Shown: piece after piece, positions 17,801 to 25,385 of the stretch | How positions within the stretch are numbered: the stretch's first letter is position 1 | Layout of the letters: each line of letters starts with the position of its first letter | From: a virus | Reading direction: 5' to 3' (one strand) | IMG/VR virus record: IMGVR_UViG_3300046462_000544 | Coordinates: 1-32,587 of that record | DNA: 32,587 nt | Translations under genes and position numbers: made by a program | The notes under the pieces: model-generated | Told to the model about the DNA's origin: nothing | Database searches by the model: none | What the model saw: the letters and a program-made list of their open reading frames with translations, nothing else

Positions 17801-19177
17801 CTGGTAGGACCGATACCGATACGTGCCGGCGTCGTACGTGCCGACCATGATGTTACTGCCCTGCTGCAGGTAGATTTTGTTCCCATTCGTGCCGTCGAAC
17901 GGTCCCTCGACCGCACTGTACCCGCCGCCCGTCAAAAACACCGGCGCGATCAGCCGGCTCTCAGCCGTGGCGGGAATCCACAGGTACAACGCCTCCGCGT
18001 CTCCCTCGTGGCTGATGCCCACGCAAAGATTCCCGGCAAGATCGGAGCCAAGCACCGTCGTGCCATCCGCCGCGTAATGGACGGTCACCGGCACCTCGTT
18101 ACAGTGCCCTGGAAAGCCCTCTGCTGGCTCGCCGAAATTATCCGAGATCTTGTAGTCGAAGCTCGCGCTGAACTGCACCGTGCCGCCCGGGCTGCTCGCA
18201 TCAATCCACATAAGCAAGCCCGCGCCGACGCCTACGATCTGCGTGTTGCCCAACGCAGCGCCCCATCCATTCCAGTAGGAGGCCGCCGTCGGGTGCGCGT
18301 TGTCGGCCGCGTCGGGCCAGTTGGCCGCGGGGTATTGATTGCCAGAGCCCGCCCCGGGCGCCCCAAGGGTCTGGGCCGGCGTGAGGCAGGTAGCCGTGGA
18401 TGTTCCCGCGGCGCTCGCGATGCAACCCTTCAGGACCGTGCCGGCGGCCGCCGCCCCGAACATGGTGACGCGGATGCCGTCCACGCTTTTCTTCGGTTGC
18501 CAGCCCTGCTGGACTACTGGATCGTTTGGGAAATTGCCGAGGTCCAGGAATAGCCAGCCATCGTCGCCGCCGCCGGTGTGCGCAAACGACGCCACCGTGC
18601 CGGCGTTGCCGCTGATCGCGTTACTCGGGCTCGACCATCCGGATCCGACGGCCGACGCGAACGTCTGCCCCGTCCTGTAGTAGCCGATCCACCCCGGGGC
18701 CGTTACCCGGATCCAGAGCGTGCCAGTCATGCGATCGATATACTTTTTGAACTGGTCGACCCAGTCGATCCTGGGCCACGGGTAATTGCCAAACCGGGTG
18801 GCGTCGAACGGGATCGGATGACTGTAGCCGTCGCCGATCGGCTGCGGTTTGGTGGTGAAGGTGATTGTGCCGGTATCCAGGCCCGACCTACACGTCACCG
18901 TGAAGACGATCAGGGAATTCGACGGCAGCGGCGCCAGGTCGCCTGGTCCGGTCCCGAGCTGAACGGTTACACTCAGGTCCGGATTGCTGACCGCATACAC
19001 CCCGGAGACATCCACCGCATACGGCGTGCCCGTGGGCGCAGCCGTTGCGCTGTAGACCGGCGACGTGCAGACCGCATGGGTGACCGCGCCCTGCGAGGCC
19101 GTGATCGGTCCCTGAGTTACTGCGATCGTGGCGGCCGACGCGATGCCCGACGCCAGAAGCAGAGCAAGGATTTTCAT
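14807..19177 (-). CDS. Giant exported protein with three C-terminal BACON domains
   Basis: A 1456-residue protein with a Sec signal peptide (MKILALLLASGIASA, then A). Residues 20-1180 are a large beta-rich, Trp/Gly-rich region that I cannot assign to a family. It includes a YPWPRIDWVDQFKKYI segment near 140 and several Cys pairs. Three BACON domains follow at about 1186-1270, 1271-1354 and 1356-1440. Each opens with C-x-YSI-x-P and contains GCAW, a W(L/I)TTSSTG-type turn, GNGTA and (V/I)AAN(T/S)G, and ends in a VTQ or FTQ strand. BACON domains occur in extracellular Bacteroidota and Acidobacteriota proteins and in crAss-like phages, and are thought to bind glycans or mucin. The gene sits between the portal-linked exported gene and the scaffold, overlapping the former by ATGA. 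This placement within a head module is unusual. Confidence 0.85.
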   Translation of the reverse strand: MKILALLLASGIASAATIAVTQGPITASQGAVTHAVCTSPVYSATAAPTGTPYAVDVSGVYAVSNPDLSVTVQLGTGPGDLAPLPSNSLIVFTVTCRSGLDTGTITFTTKPQPIGDGYSHPIPFDATRFGNYPWPRIDWVDQFKKYIDRMTGTLWIRVTAPGWIGYYRTGQTFASAVGSGWSSPSNAISGNAGTVASFAHTGGGDDGWLFLDLGNFPNDPVVQQGWQPKKSVDGIRVTMFGAAAAGTVLKGCIASAAGTSTATCLTPAQTLGAPGAGSGNQYPAANWPDAADNAHPTAASYWNGWGAALGNTQIVGVGAGLLMWIDASSPGGTVQFSASFDYKISDNFGEPAEGFPGHCNEVPVTVHYAADGTTVLGSDLAGNLCVGISHEGDAEALYLWIPATAESRLIAPVFLTGGGYSAVEGPFDGTNGNKIYLQQGSNIMVGTYDAGTYRYRSYQHSFYPNVSAGYLPGQDTTAYWFGGPPWSDTGLTWSSLVDMDAAITAADSKFSPSLFHGAILERIVAGKGLVMSNQVGAGGNSESIALIHSFDLGTGAVDKSWDTWSSPGLRWTAKHTTTANDVWFGLVGNPIGGVGNFSSSPTKMGAGPWEAGVATMLKSSSFTSDTSMSPSAPADDCGTIPAGIFHAATPVCVTVNMEPPHSVAPYQSSGHPYENEKWPCPSDSPFFPNDACLQDWAVNDQIMVINPLKTSGEMMVALTVGADQGAPKHLRQITWIRGVTTNIGGAQTTESGWKGYAMPTGAGCDHSPDVGCSPGAGSWDDVTKATNWLGDPGIFSGHSDGPTQSPTPGSSTFCQGGKCRYNIPFATQIGTDYNTHFGNPSFTGVGAGGLQPQSYPSLHQLAATAGRKKWLTNFFHYNPSGGAPAETDSRSGVMAYALVVGTSSVYKVTTLNGGLNYKYSPPIAWSGYTLLQDVSSPTSAVSDATPWQSCWALHAGECRGGSSAGDYFIVVPGASTDTACHVGSYATNYPCVAAYTGSGAHMVQQGIDTDDAGGTKQRNLGFGLTGPSRQYQFSNIIPDPTGQWGIAEINHADGLRDDLFAAQLPADTTADGIDRTNFVNVPIVYGAGVSGDTRRVRFGLAEYGRPDQLFCTPRQESCATDATGSTPFLFASETQQWKACASGCTINVPIPPSTAVWILEDKKNGSTITSSSLRLIGEGDAPAPPSCSYSIDPTSDSVASSSGSGSVAVTADDGCAWTATSNVSWLGTSSTGSGNGTAAYTIAANTGVLRVGTITIAGQIYTVTQSAGAGCTYSISPTSASLTSAGASLSVTVTAGGGCAWTAAGNVSWITTSSTGTGNGTATLTVAANTGALRTGTATIAGKTYTVTQAAPDAPVCTYSIAPMSAGGSSASGSFSIAVTAGAGCAWSAVSSDTWITTSSTGTGNGTANCTVAANSGGQRVATVTIGGQVLTFTQDAHPVTTGGTSGAGIKGAFVH
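14870..15625 (-). repeat. Tandem BACON-coding repeats, three units of about 252-258 bp
   Basis: The three BACON domains are also visible as DNA repeats. For example, GAGCTCGTGGTGATCCAG (plus-strand reading) occurs exactly at 14979-14996 and 15237-15254, 258 bases apart. The matching but diverged point of the third unit is at about 15489, 252 bases further. The unit lengths are multiples of three, so recombination between units would keep the frame. Confidence 0.75.
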
Positions 19178-20460
19178 TTATAGCTGACCACCTGGAGCCG
19201 CTGCACAGTGCCCGAGCTTGAGGGATTCGTCGCCACGTACAACTTTGTCGGCGTCATTGCCGAGCCCGAGACGGTGGTGCCCACCACATCGTTCCAGAGC
19301 TCGATCCAGCTGCCATCGGTCCCTGACACCGACCAGCCGCAGTGCATTTTGCCGGCATCCGTTCCGCCATCCAGGTTCTGGCCCACGGTCAACCTGAAAG
19401 CCATCAGCGTGCCGTTGGCCGGGATGATCGTGGGCGGCGTATAGCTGGCTCCGCTGTAGGTGTGGTCGTTAGTCCAGCGGGCGGCGCCCAGACCCAGCGC
19501 CAGGGATACCGCGCCAACGCCGCAATCGAAATACTGAGTTCCATCGGAAAACCCAACACTGGCGCCGGGATAGTTGCCGCCATTCAACAGCGGAACAACC
19601 CAGAACGTCCGCGCGAATGGAGCCGTGGGAATGGCGATGCTCTTGCCGCAGATCTCATCTCCCGAGCCGACCTCACTGACGATCGTCAGCGCGCCAGTGT
19701 CGAACGTTGGCGTGCAGTGCGAGCCGTTAACCGTCGTCCAGTCTCCCGACACCAGCGGAGTGTAGGGCGATCCGCCGCCGCCGCTCATTGAGGTTTTCAC
19801 GCCCAGCGAGCTGACCGTGTAGAGCGTGGTGCCCTCCACGCATAAAGTGAAATCGTATTGCAGCATCGTGACTGGGTCAGTCTCCGCGGTTGTCGGGCAG
19901 GTGCCAGTGTGCGAGGAGATCCGCAGCGGCCCGCTGCCGGTCGAGATCGAGGAGGCGCGTATCGGATACGCCCCCACATCGAGCCCGCGGCCGACTACTG
20001 TCAGGGTCGAACCGTCGTCAGTGATCGGCAGGCCCGAGGGCGTACGCGCCACCCAGAGCCCCGCAGTGCAGTCCCAGACTTTGCCGGTGCTCAAGACCAC
20101 CCGCGGCAGCACGCGCTCGCTGGTGGACACGCAGGCCCCTTCCGGATCAGTTGCAGCGTAGTCCTCAGGGGCGCCCACCCACACGGTAGCGCCCGAAAGG
20201 TGCGCCGACTGCCGCTGGCCCGTTGCGCCGCGAGAGACGCCTGCCGCGAGGCTTCTCACCCCGGTTACGGTCATCGCCTCTGAATCAATCACCAGCTGGG
20301 TGGCGCTCTGGTTGGGGGACGCCGGCGACATCCTGGCCGTCGACGCGACATAAAGGATTGAGTCATTCACCGCCACCGCTTTAGTGAGGGTGGTCGAGGT
20401 CATGGTCCGCTGGCCGTAAAGGCCGGCCGACAGTGATGCAATCAGTAAAAGAGTTTTCAT
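19174..20460 (-). CDS. Exported protein coupled to portal, shared-module family
   Basis: A 428-residue protein with a signal peptide (MKTLLLIASLSAGLYG, then Q). Residues 20-99 form the shared module: TSTTLTKAVAVNDSILYVAS, a DSEAMTVTGV core, then SRGATGQRQSAHLSGATVWV. A second segment, VLPRVVLSTGKVWDC, matches LPIINTTNGKIFDC in the 284-residue exported protein. From about 245 to the end it is a Gly/Thr/Trp-rich beta region that could be a lectin-like jelly roll; I could not name a family. Its ATG overlaps the portal stop by ATGA, and its own stop overlaps the BACON gene start the same way. The three are therefore probably one transcript. An extracellular binding role is inferred. Confidence 0.75.
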   Translation of the reverse strand: MKTLLLIASLSAGLYGQRTMTSTTLTKAVAVNDSILYVASTARMSPASPNQSATQLVIDSEAMTVTGVRSLAAGVSRGATGQRQSAHLSGATVWVGAPEDYAATDPEGACVSTSERVLPRVVLSTGKVWDCTAGLWVARTPSGLPITDDGSTLTVVGRGLDVGAYPIRASSISTGSGPLRISSHTGTCPTTAETDPVTMLQYDFTLCVEGTTLYTVSSLGVKTSMSGGGGSPYTPLVSGDWTTVNGSHCTPTFDTGALTIVSEVGSGDEICGKSIAIPTAPFARTFWVVPLLNGGNYPGASVGFSDGTQYFDCGVGAVSLALGLGAARWTNDHTYSGASYTPPTIIPANGTLMAFRLTVGQNLDGGTDAGKMHCGWSVSGTDGSWIELWNDVVGTTVSGSAMTPTKLYVATNPSSSGTVQRLQVVSYK

Positions 20461-22613
20461 TGTGCTGCTTCCGGTTGCTGCTGCTGCTGCTGTGCTTGCT
20501 GCGCCTGCGTGGCTTGATCGGCCTGGTGCTGCCGGTCCTGGGTGGCCTGGTCTGCCTGGTGCTGCTGGTCAGAGGCCTGGGCCTGCTTCTGGTGCTGGCG
20601 ATCGAGGGCGGCCTCGATCCGCGCGATATCGGCGCGCAGCATCGTCACGCCGTCGGTCTGGCTGAGCTGAGCGAACGCGATCGTGCGCTTCGTCTCCTCC
20701 TGCATCTCCACGATTTCCCGCTTGGTATCGAGCTCGGCCTGCTTGGTGACCAGCTGCGCGTGCAGGGACTGCGCGAACGATTCGGTCTGCTGGAGCTGCT
20801 GCTGCAGCTGCGTCATTGCCTGCTGGACCTCGGGCGGTATAGGCTGCTGGCCCTTCTGCGGCCGCAGCTCCGGGGGCAGCGTCTTCTCGTAGCGATCGGC
20901 GATTTCCTCGTTCCCGGGTGCGTCGAGGTTGCGGAACAGAATGTCCCCGGCCAACTGCATGAACCGCGGATCCGCCTGCGCAATTTGGCTGTAGGTGTCG
21001 AACGCTTCCTTCCTGGCAGAGGCGTAGCTGCGTCCCGTCGACACCGCATACTCGCCAAGCTCGATCTGGTGGTGCACCATCTGGCCGGTCACATCGTCGT
21101 GGTAGGGCTGCGGCGTGTTGACCTTTACCATGCGCGTCTTGCCGTCCTCGCTGCGCACTGCGACTTCCTTCTCGCCGCGGTCCAGAACTTTGATCAGCGC
21201 GAGCAGGATGCGCCCGATCGCGCGCCGGGTCCGCGCCTCGTTATCCATGAAGTGGAAGTTCGCGTTGTCGGATTCCTTTTGCCGGCGCTCGATCGCAATG
21301 CCCGCCGTCTCGTTGCTCTTGGCTCCCAGGCTGGCGTCGAACATGCCCATCGAGGCCTTCAGCGCGTCCACGGCCTGGTTGTAACCCAGCACGAGGGCCT
21401 GGATCGGCGGCTCTGATGTCTCCCGCTCTGGCGCGCTGATGTGCCGACCTTGTTCGTCCCACTCGTTATAGGGGGCCACCGCGCGAGCCTGCGTGTTGAT
21501 CTCTTCCCAGATCTGCTCGAAGCCCGCGATCGCGCCCACCGGCGCCTTGTACGGTGTTTTCGGGGCCAAGGCGATCATCTCTGCGATGTTCGACACGTAC
21601 AGATTGATCAGCCGCTGCGGATCCTTCGCCTGCCGGATCAGTGAGTAGGTGCGCCTGGCGCCGTCGACCACCTGCTCGTCGCCCCACTCCGGAACGATGC
21701 CGATGTGCGGCACCGGAAAGGTCGTTTCGTCCAGGATTTCCGCGCCATTGATGATGTACTGACAGACCGTGACGTCGTCGCACTCCCACGGCTCGATCGC
21801 CTGGTCGACCAGCTCTGGCGCGCCCTCATCCTGGTAGCGGGTCTGACCGTCCTGCATTTGCACCCGCTTCCGCTTCGTATGCTTTTTTAGCCAATATTCG
21901 GCGATCTGGACGTCCGCGCCCTCGCCCGCCCCAAACCACTCCGGCGCCGGGCACTCCTGGCTCGATGCCCAAAAATTGTTCTGGTTTGCGAGTGTGTTCG
22001 CGCCGTATTTTCGGTTGTGCTCCGCGCGCGAAATGTTGGTGACGACGAAGCAGTACTCGGCATCCGAGGCGTCGTATTCTCGGTGCGGGCCCCACACAAC
22101 AGAGAACTGGTTGGCGATGCGCTCCAGCCGCGGCTCCTGCTCCCGGCTCTCCTGGTTTTTGTACCTGGTCGTGACCCTGATGGCGGCGCGGCCACAGGTG
22201 ATCTGCTGCTTGCGCGCGGTGTCGTACACGGTGTCCGCATCGCTCTCGTATTCGACGTGCCTGATGCGGTCCTGCAGCATCTCGCCCGTCTCTTTTGTGC
22301 CGCCGCCCATCGGCGTGATTTTGATCGCCGGCTTGTTCTGTCTCCCGTCGTTCACCACCTGCGCGATGAACGTCGGCAACCTGTTCTCAGTCAGGATCGG
22401 CCGCTTCGCCGCCACGCGCTGCGCGATCGCCGTTAAGGCCCACTGGGAGCTGCCGCCGAGCACGTTCGGAGTGGCGGCCGCGAATTGCACATCGTCCACC
22501 GCTTCGTCACGGTCCAGCTTGTCGACCGCCAGGGCGTGGTCGTAGCGCGTGCGCGCATCATGCAGGAACTCCTCAACGTCCAGAGGCGAGACGGTCTTCG
22601 ATTCGTAGGGCAA
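20457..22613 (-). CDS. Portal protein, P22 portal-like
   Basis: A 718-residue protein, against 725 for P22 gp1. The helical N-terminus, AKRPILTENRLPTFIAQVVND, a PAIKITPMG strand and the FSVVWGPHREYDASDAEYCF segment match the P22-type portal family. In this family a ring of twelve occupies one capsid vertex and passes DNA. The C-terminal 130 residues are predicted coiled coil, extremely Gln-rich, with a DQQHQADQATQ unit repeated as DRQHQADQATQ and then a run of Gln. The C-terminal part forms the barrel in P22. It follows the 88-residue gene closely and overlaps the next exported gene by ATGA. Confidence 0.85.
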   Translation of the reverse strand: MPYESKTVSPLDVEEFLHDARTRYDHALAVDKLDRDEAVDDVQFAAATPNVLGGSSQWALTAIAQRVAAKRPILTENRLPTFIAQVVNDGRQNKPAIKITPMGGGTKETGEMLQDRIRHVEYESDADTVYDTARKQQITCGRAAIRVTTRYKNQESREQEPRLERIANQFSVVWGPHREYDASDAEYCFVVTNISRAEHNRKYGANTLANQNNFWASSQECPAPEWFGAGEGADVQIAEYWLKKHTKRKRVQMQDGQTRYQDEGAPELVDQAIEPWECDDVTVCQYIINGAEILDETTFPVPHIGIVPEWGDEQVVDGARRTYSLIRQAKDPQRLINLYVSNIAEMIALAPKTPYKAPVGAIAGFEQIWEEINTQARAVAPYNEWDEQGRHISAPERETSEPPIQALVLGYNQAVDALKASMGMFDASLGAKSNETAGIAIERRQKESDNANFHFMDNEARTRRAIGRILLALIKVLDRGEKEVAVRSEDGKTRMVKVNTPQPYHDDVTGQMVHHQIELGEYAVSTGRSYASARKEAFDTYSQIAQADPRFMQLAGDILFRNLDAPGNEEIADRYEKTLPPELRPQKGQQPIPPEVQQAMTQLQQQLQQTESFAQSLHAQLVTKQAELDTKREIVEMQEETKRTIAFAQLSQTDGVTMLRADIARIEAALDRQHQKQAQASDQQHQADQATQDRQHQADQATQAQQAQQQQQQPEAAQ

Positions 22614-22614
22614 G

Positions 22615-22881
22615 CTAGTCTTTCACTTCAGTGCTGGCATGGTCCGAGAGCAGCTTCGCGATATGCGCGGAGGCCGCCGCGTGCTCGCCGAAAACGTTCT
22701 TCTCCGGATCCGGATAGATGGTGTTGTTTTTGCTCGACTTCGGCTCGAAATGGCTGGTCACCATGTAGCCGTTCTCCGCGGGGTCGATCTGGATGTGGCT
22801 CAGCTCGCCGCGGTTGCGCTTGTCGGCGCGTGCTCGTTTTTCGGCCACCGGCGAGGCCAGCGAATTTCTGTGTGCGCTCAT
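22615..22881 (-). CDS. Small hypothetical protein between terminase and portal
   Basis: An 88-residue protein of unknown function. It starts [20 protein letters not shown] and holds a basic first third, then a segment with [19 protein letters not shown] (28-46) and a His/Ser-containing helical end. Its start overlaps the stop of the 43-residue gene upstream by ATGA, and it ends one base before the portal start. Coupling on both sides argues that it is translated. Proteins of this type with an IxxxxNGYxVxxHFE wording occur next to portals in other podoviruses; the role is unknown. Confidence 0.65.
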   Translation of the reverse strand: MSAHRNSLASPVAEKRARADKRNRGELSHIQIDPAENGYMVTSHFEPKSSKNNTIYPDPEKNVFGEHAAASAHIAKLLSDHASTEVKD

Positions 22882-23009
22882 TTTTTCTTGCTCTTTCCCG
22901 CCTTGTTGAGGGCGATCGCGACGGCCTGCTTCTGTGGCCGGCCGACGGCCAGCTCGTTACGAATGTTTGTGCTGATCACCTTGCGCGATGACCCCGGCTT
23001 TAATGGCAT
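22878..23009 (-). CDS. Very small basic protein (43 aa), conserved phage type
   Basis: A 43-residue protein beginning [20 protein letters not shown] and containing [16 protein letters not shown] before a Lys-rich end. The pattern (xLKPGxSxxVIxxNIxxEL, then [16 protein letters not shown]) is a widespread small phage protein often encoded next to terminase or portal genes. Its function is not known. It lies between the terminase stop (gap of 6 bases) and the 88-residue gene, which it overlaps by ATGA. The recognisable pattern and the tight fit support it despite its size. Confidence 0.7.
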   Translation of the reverse strand: MPLKPGSSRKVISTNIRNELAVGRPQKQAVAIALNKAGKSKKK

Positions 23010-23015
23010 TTGTCT

Positions 23016-24311
23016 TTACCCCATCCACGAGTACTTGCCTGCCGGCGGCCGCGGCCGGCCGGCTTCCTGCTGCTGCGGCTTCGGCGGCTGGATCCCGACG
23101 GCAAACATGCGCCAGGCATCCGCCGCGTGGCTGTTCTCGTCGTGCTTGGGCAACCTGGTGGCGCCGCCGGTGGCGAGCTCGCCCCAGACGTACCTGCGCA
23201 GCGCCTGGATGCCGTCCGCGCAGCGATCGCCGTCGAACCAGCACTGCGGAAAGATGGTCCGCGCCATGTTGATGCCGCTCTCGATCGTCAGCATCGGCAC
23301 GATCTGCACGCGCCGGCCGGCGGCCCGCATCAAATCCTCGATCGACTTGCCCGTGCCCAGCGTGTGCGCGCGGGCGTCATGGGGCAGGTAGTCGGTTCCG
23401 TACAGATACGGCCTGTCCTGCAGCTGCTTCAGATACCAGCTCAATGGCTCCCGGCTGTTCTGCAGAAAGTCGATGATCCGGTATTCGAATGGGAACGCCT
23501 GCACCATCCAGATCGAGCAGTTATCCCCCCACCCGAGATCCCAAAACGTTTGCACCGGCCGCGTGGCGTCGTAGGGCACGCGCGTGATGCGCTTCTCGGC
23601 GTCAACGCGGCGCATCTCCTTGGCATAGACCGCGCCGGCGAGCGTGTTTTTGGTCGATCCCTCGTAGATCTGCGCGTACGTATCCGGATCGTTTTCCTGC
23701 AAGAGTTTTATCTTTTTCAGCGACGTCTGGCTGAGCCAGTTGTTGTCGCGATAAGAGGTCATCAGCACCTTCGCGTCGGGCGGCGGGTGCAAAACCCATC
23801 GCTGGTGCGTGTCGTCGGACTCGAGCTCTGGGTTGTAGGTCACCCAGATTTCGGAGCCTTCCTTGCGAATCGTGGGAATGACCACTTCCCAGCTGTTTTT
23901 GGAGACGTTCACGGCCTCCTCGATCCAGACCCCGTCGAGCTCTTCGAAGGATTTGATCTGGTTGACGTTGTGCCGCAGGCCTGCAAAAACAAACTCACTG
24001 ATGCCTGGCCGCTCGGCCGGCCGGCCGTACATCCCCGCGGGATGCGCCACCGTGCCGACGATCCGCGCCTTCTCGACGCGATAGTAGCCGCCCAGGCCCA
24101 ACCTGGCGATCTGCGCTGCGAGCAGGTGGTGCACCGACTCGGCGATCGACTGCTGCGTCTCGCGGGCGCATAGCCAGCGCAGCCTGTTCTGCGCGCCCAG
24201 GATGAGCAGCGCCTGCGCCACGCTCCAGCTCTTGATGCCGTCGCGGCCGCCGTACAAAATCTTGTAGGGGGCGGGCTCGAATAAGAACTGCAGCTTACGT
24301 GGGAACTGCAT
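23016..24311 (-). CDS. terL: Terminase large subunit (ATPase/nuclease)
   Basis: 431 residues from the ATG at 24311; a TTG at 24341 would add ten. Walker A is GGRDGIKS (21-28), where most relatives have GGRGSGKS. Walker B with the catalytic Glu is LDGVWIEEA (125-133). The coupling motif is TYNP (158-161). The nuclease half shows a WDLG Asp (258), a second acidic site near GTDYLPHD (306-312) and the final SHAADAWR motif (395-401). It drives ATP-powered DNA packaging through the portal and cuts genome ends. The start overlaps the small-subunit gene by 17 bases. The ATP-binding loop variant is odd, but the lysine and serine are kept. Confidence 0.9.
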   Translation of the reverse strand: MQFPRKLQFLFEPAPYKILYGGRDGIKSWSVAQALLILGAQNRLRWLCARETQQSIAESVHHLLAAQIARLGLGGYYRVEKARIVGTVAHPAGMYGRPAERPGISEFVFAGLRHNVNQIKSFEELDGVWIEEAVNVSKNSWEVVIPTIRKEGSEIWVTYNPELESDDTHQRWVLHPPPDAKVLMTSYRDNNWLSQTSLKKIKLLQENDPDTYAQIYEGSTKNTLAGAVYAKEMRRVDAEKRITRVPYDATRPVQTFWDLGWGDNCSIWMVQAFPFEYRIIDFLQNSREPLSWYLKQLQDRPYLYGTDYLPHDARAHTLGTGKSIEDLMRAAGRRVQIVPMLTIESGINMARTIFPQCWFDGDRCADGIQALRRYVWGELATGGATRLPKHDENSHAADAWRMFAVGIQPPKPQQQEAGRPRPPAGKYSWMG

Positions 24312-24714
24312 CTGGCGCCGGTTGCGCCGGCGGATCCACAAACTCGACCTTCAACTGCGCGATGATCGCGCCGCCGCCTGGTCCGGTCACCACCTGGCTC
24401 TTGCGCCACTTCTCGGGCGCGTTCGCCTCGAGGAGGGCCAGCAGGAGAGTATCGGAGTAGCGCAGCTTATGCCCGCGCACCTCGCCCTGCCAGAAGACCG
24501 GCTCCATAACGCCCTCGGTCGCCCTGCGCACCGCTTCCGATTCGAGAAAGCCCACGGCGATCGCATGCGCCTCGGCAAATGCGATCGCATATTCCGGATC
24601 CACTTTCATTCGCCGGTAATGCGCCTGGGGCCTGACGCCGGCGAGCTCCGCGGCTCTTTTGATCGATGCCGTGAGGGCGTAAGCGCCGAGGAAGGCGAGG
24701 GCTCTGTTCTTCAT
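24295..24714 (-). CDS. terS: Terminase small subunit
   Basis: A 139-residue protein. An N-terminal helix-turn-helix (about 12-45) contains SIKRAAELAGVRPQAHYRRM. After it come FAEAHAIAVGFLESEAVRRA, EPVFWQGEVRGHKLRYSDTL, LLALLEANAPEKWR and a short disordered tail. This order (HTH, a PVFxxGEVxGxxxRYSDTLL stretch, then an APEKWR motif) is characteristic of a common small-terminase family. It should recognise the packaging site and load the large subunit, whose gene follows with overlap. Its own ATG overlaps the upstream gene stop by ATGA. Confidence 0.85.
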   Translation of the reverse strand: MKNRALAFLGAYALTASIKRAAELAGVRPQAHYRRMKVDPEYAIAFAEAHAIAVGFLESEAVRRATEGVMEPVFWQGEVRGHKLRYSDTLLLALLEANAPEKWRKSQVVTGPGGGAIIAQLKVEFVDPPAQPAPDAVPT

Positions 24715-24908
24715 ACGAAGGGCGATTGATAATTGCCTGTCTGCCGCGGCGGGTACAACTTTGCAATCACAACGTCGATCTGATGACAGGAGATATCGAG
24801 CTGCTGCTTGGTCAGTTCCGGCCGCTGCAGGTTCTCGCGTATCTGGGCCAGCAGCGCGCAGCAGTCGATCGCGCGCCGATCAGAGGGGCTGAGCTCCTCC
24901 CGTTCCAT
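24711..24908 (-). CDS. Small hypothetical protein upstream of terminase
   Basis: A 65-residue protein of unknown function, starting MEREELSPSDRRAIDCCALL. It looks all-helical and has two adjacent Cys plus one more (positions 17, 18 and about 42). The ATG at 24908 shares one base with the upstream stop (TGATG), and the end overlaps the terminase small subunit start by ATGA. A longer upstream extension is possible but would run through the preceding gene. It may be a regulatory or packaging accessory protein; nothing in the sequence decides. Confidence 0.55.
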   Translation of the reverse strand: MEREELSPSDRRAIDCCALLAQIRENLQRPELTKQQLDISCHQIDVVIAKLYPPRQTGNYQSPFV

Positions 24909-25174
24909 CAGTCCGCACCGTTCGCGCCTGGCTCCTCCTCGCGCGCCAGCGGCCGCCACAGTCCGGTTCTCTGCTCGAGCTGCAGCAGCCGTCGATCGAT
25001 CTCGGAGTGCCGCTGGGCGTCGAGCGATTTGCTCGCGTAGCGTTCGTCGAGATCCTTCAACAGCTCCTTCTGAAAGTGGCCCAGCATCAGCTGCACGCAA
25101 CCCGAGAACACGCCGGCGGCCACCATCAGCGTGGCGCAGATGGCGCTCAGCATTTGCCAGTTGAATTGGCTCAT
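24908..25174 (-). CDS. Small membrane-anchored coiled-coil protein, possible spanin- or XhlA-like lysis factor
   Basis: An 88-residue protein. A single hydrophobic helix near the N-terminus (AICATLMVAAGVFSGCVQLM, residues 11-30) is followed by a charged, helical segment with LLKDLDERYASKSL and EIDRRLLQLEQRT. This N-in membrane anchor with a coiled-coil domain is the plan of inner-membrane spanins and of XhlA-like lysis accessory proteins. The start overlaps the stop of a tiny membrane protein gene by ATGA. The two together could be a holin/spanin-type pair, but no outer-membrane lipoprotein spanin is visible, so the lysis role is only a hypothesis. Confidence 0.6.
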   Translation of the reverse strand: MSQFNWQMLSAICATLMVAAGVFSGCVQLMLGHFQKELLKDLDERYASKSLDAQRHSEIDRRLLQLEQRTGLWRPLAREEEPGANGAD

Positions 25175-25314
25175 CGCTTCACATCCTCGGCCCGCCAGAG
25201 GCCCACACCGACCGCTATCAGGCCCACGCCTTCGGTTGTGTGACCCTTGCAGAGCAGGACGACGGCCGCGGCGATCGCGCCGAGGCCTGCGATGGTGGTT
25301 TGCCAGTTTTTCAT
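25171..25314 (-). CDS. Tiny two-helix membrane protein, holin-like (47 aa)
   Basis: A 47-residue protein, MKNWQTTIAGLGAIAAAVVL and onward. It has a first hydrophobic segment at 7-22, a short polar turn (KGHTTE) and a second at 28-40, ending in RAEDVKR. A start MKNWxTTxxGLGAI with two Gly/Ala-rich helices is a frequent phage small membrane protein, often annotated as a putative holin. It overlaps the next gene by ATGA. No endolysin gene is adjacent; the only hydrolase-like gene in the window is on the plus strand at 27708-28322. Confidence 0.6.
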   Translation of the reverse strand: MKNWQTTIAGLGAIAAAVVLLCKGHTTEGVGLIAVGVGLWRAEDVKR

Positions 25315-25385
25315 GGTGTTTTAAACGCGAAGCCAGGCGCCCCGATGCGCTCGAGACGCCCGCCAAAGGAGGTATGCTCCGCGCC

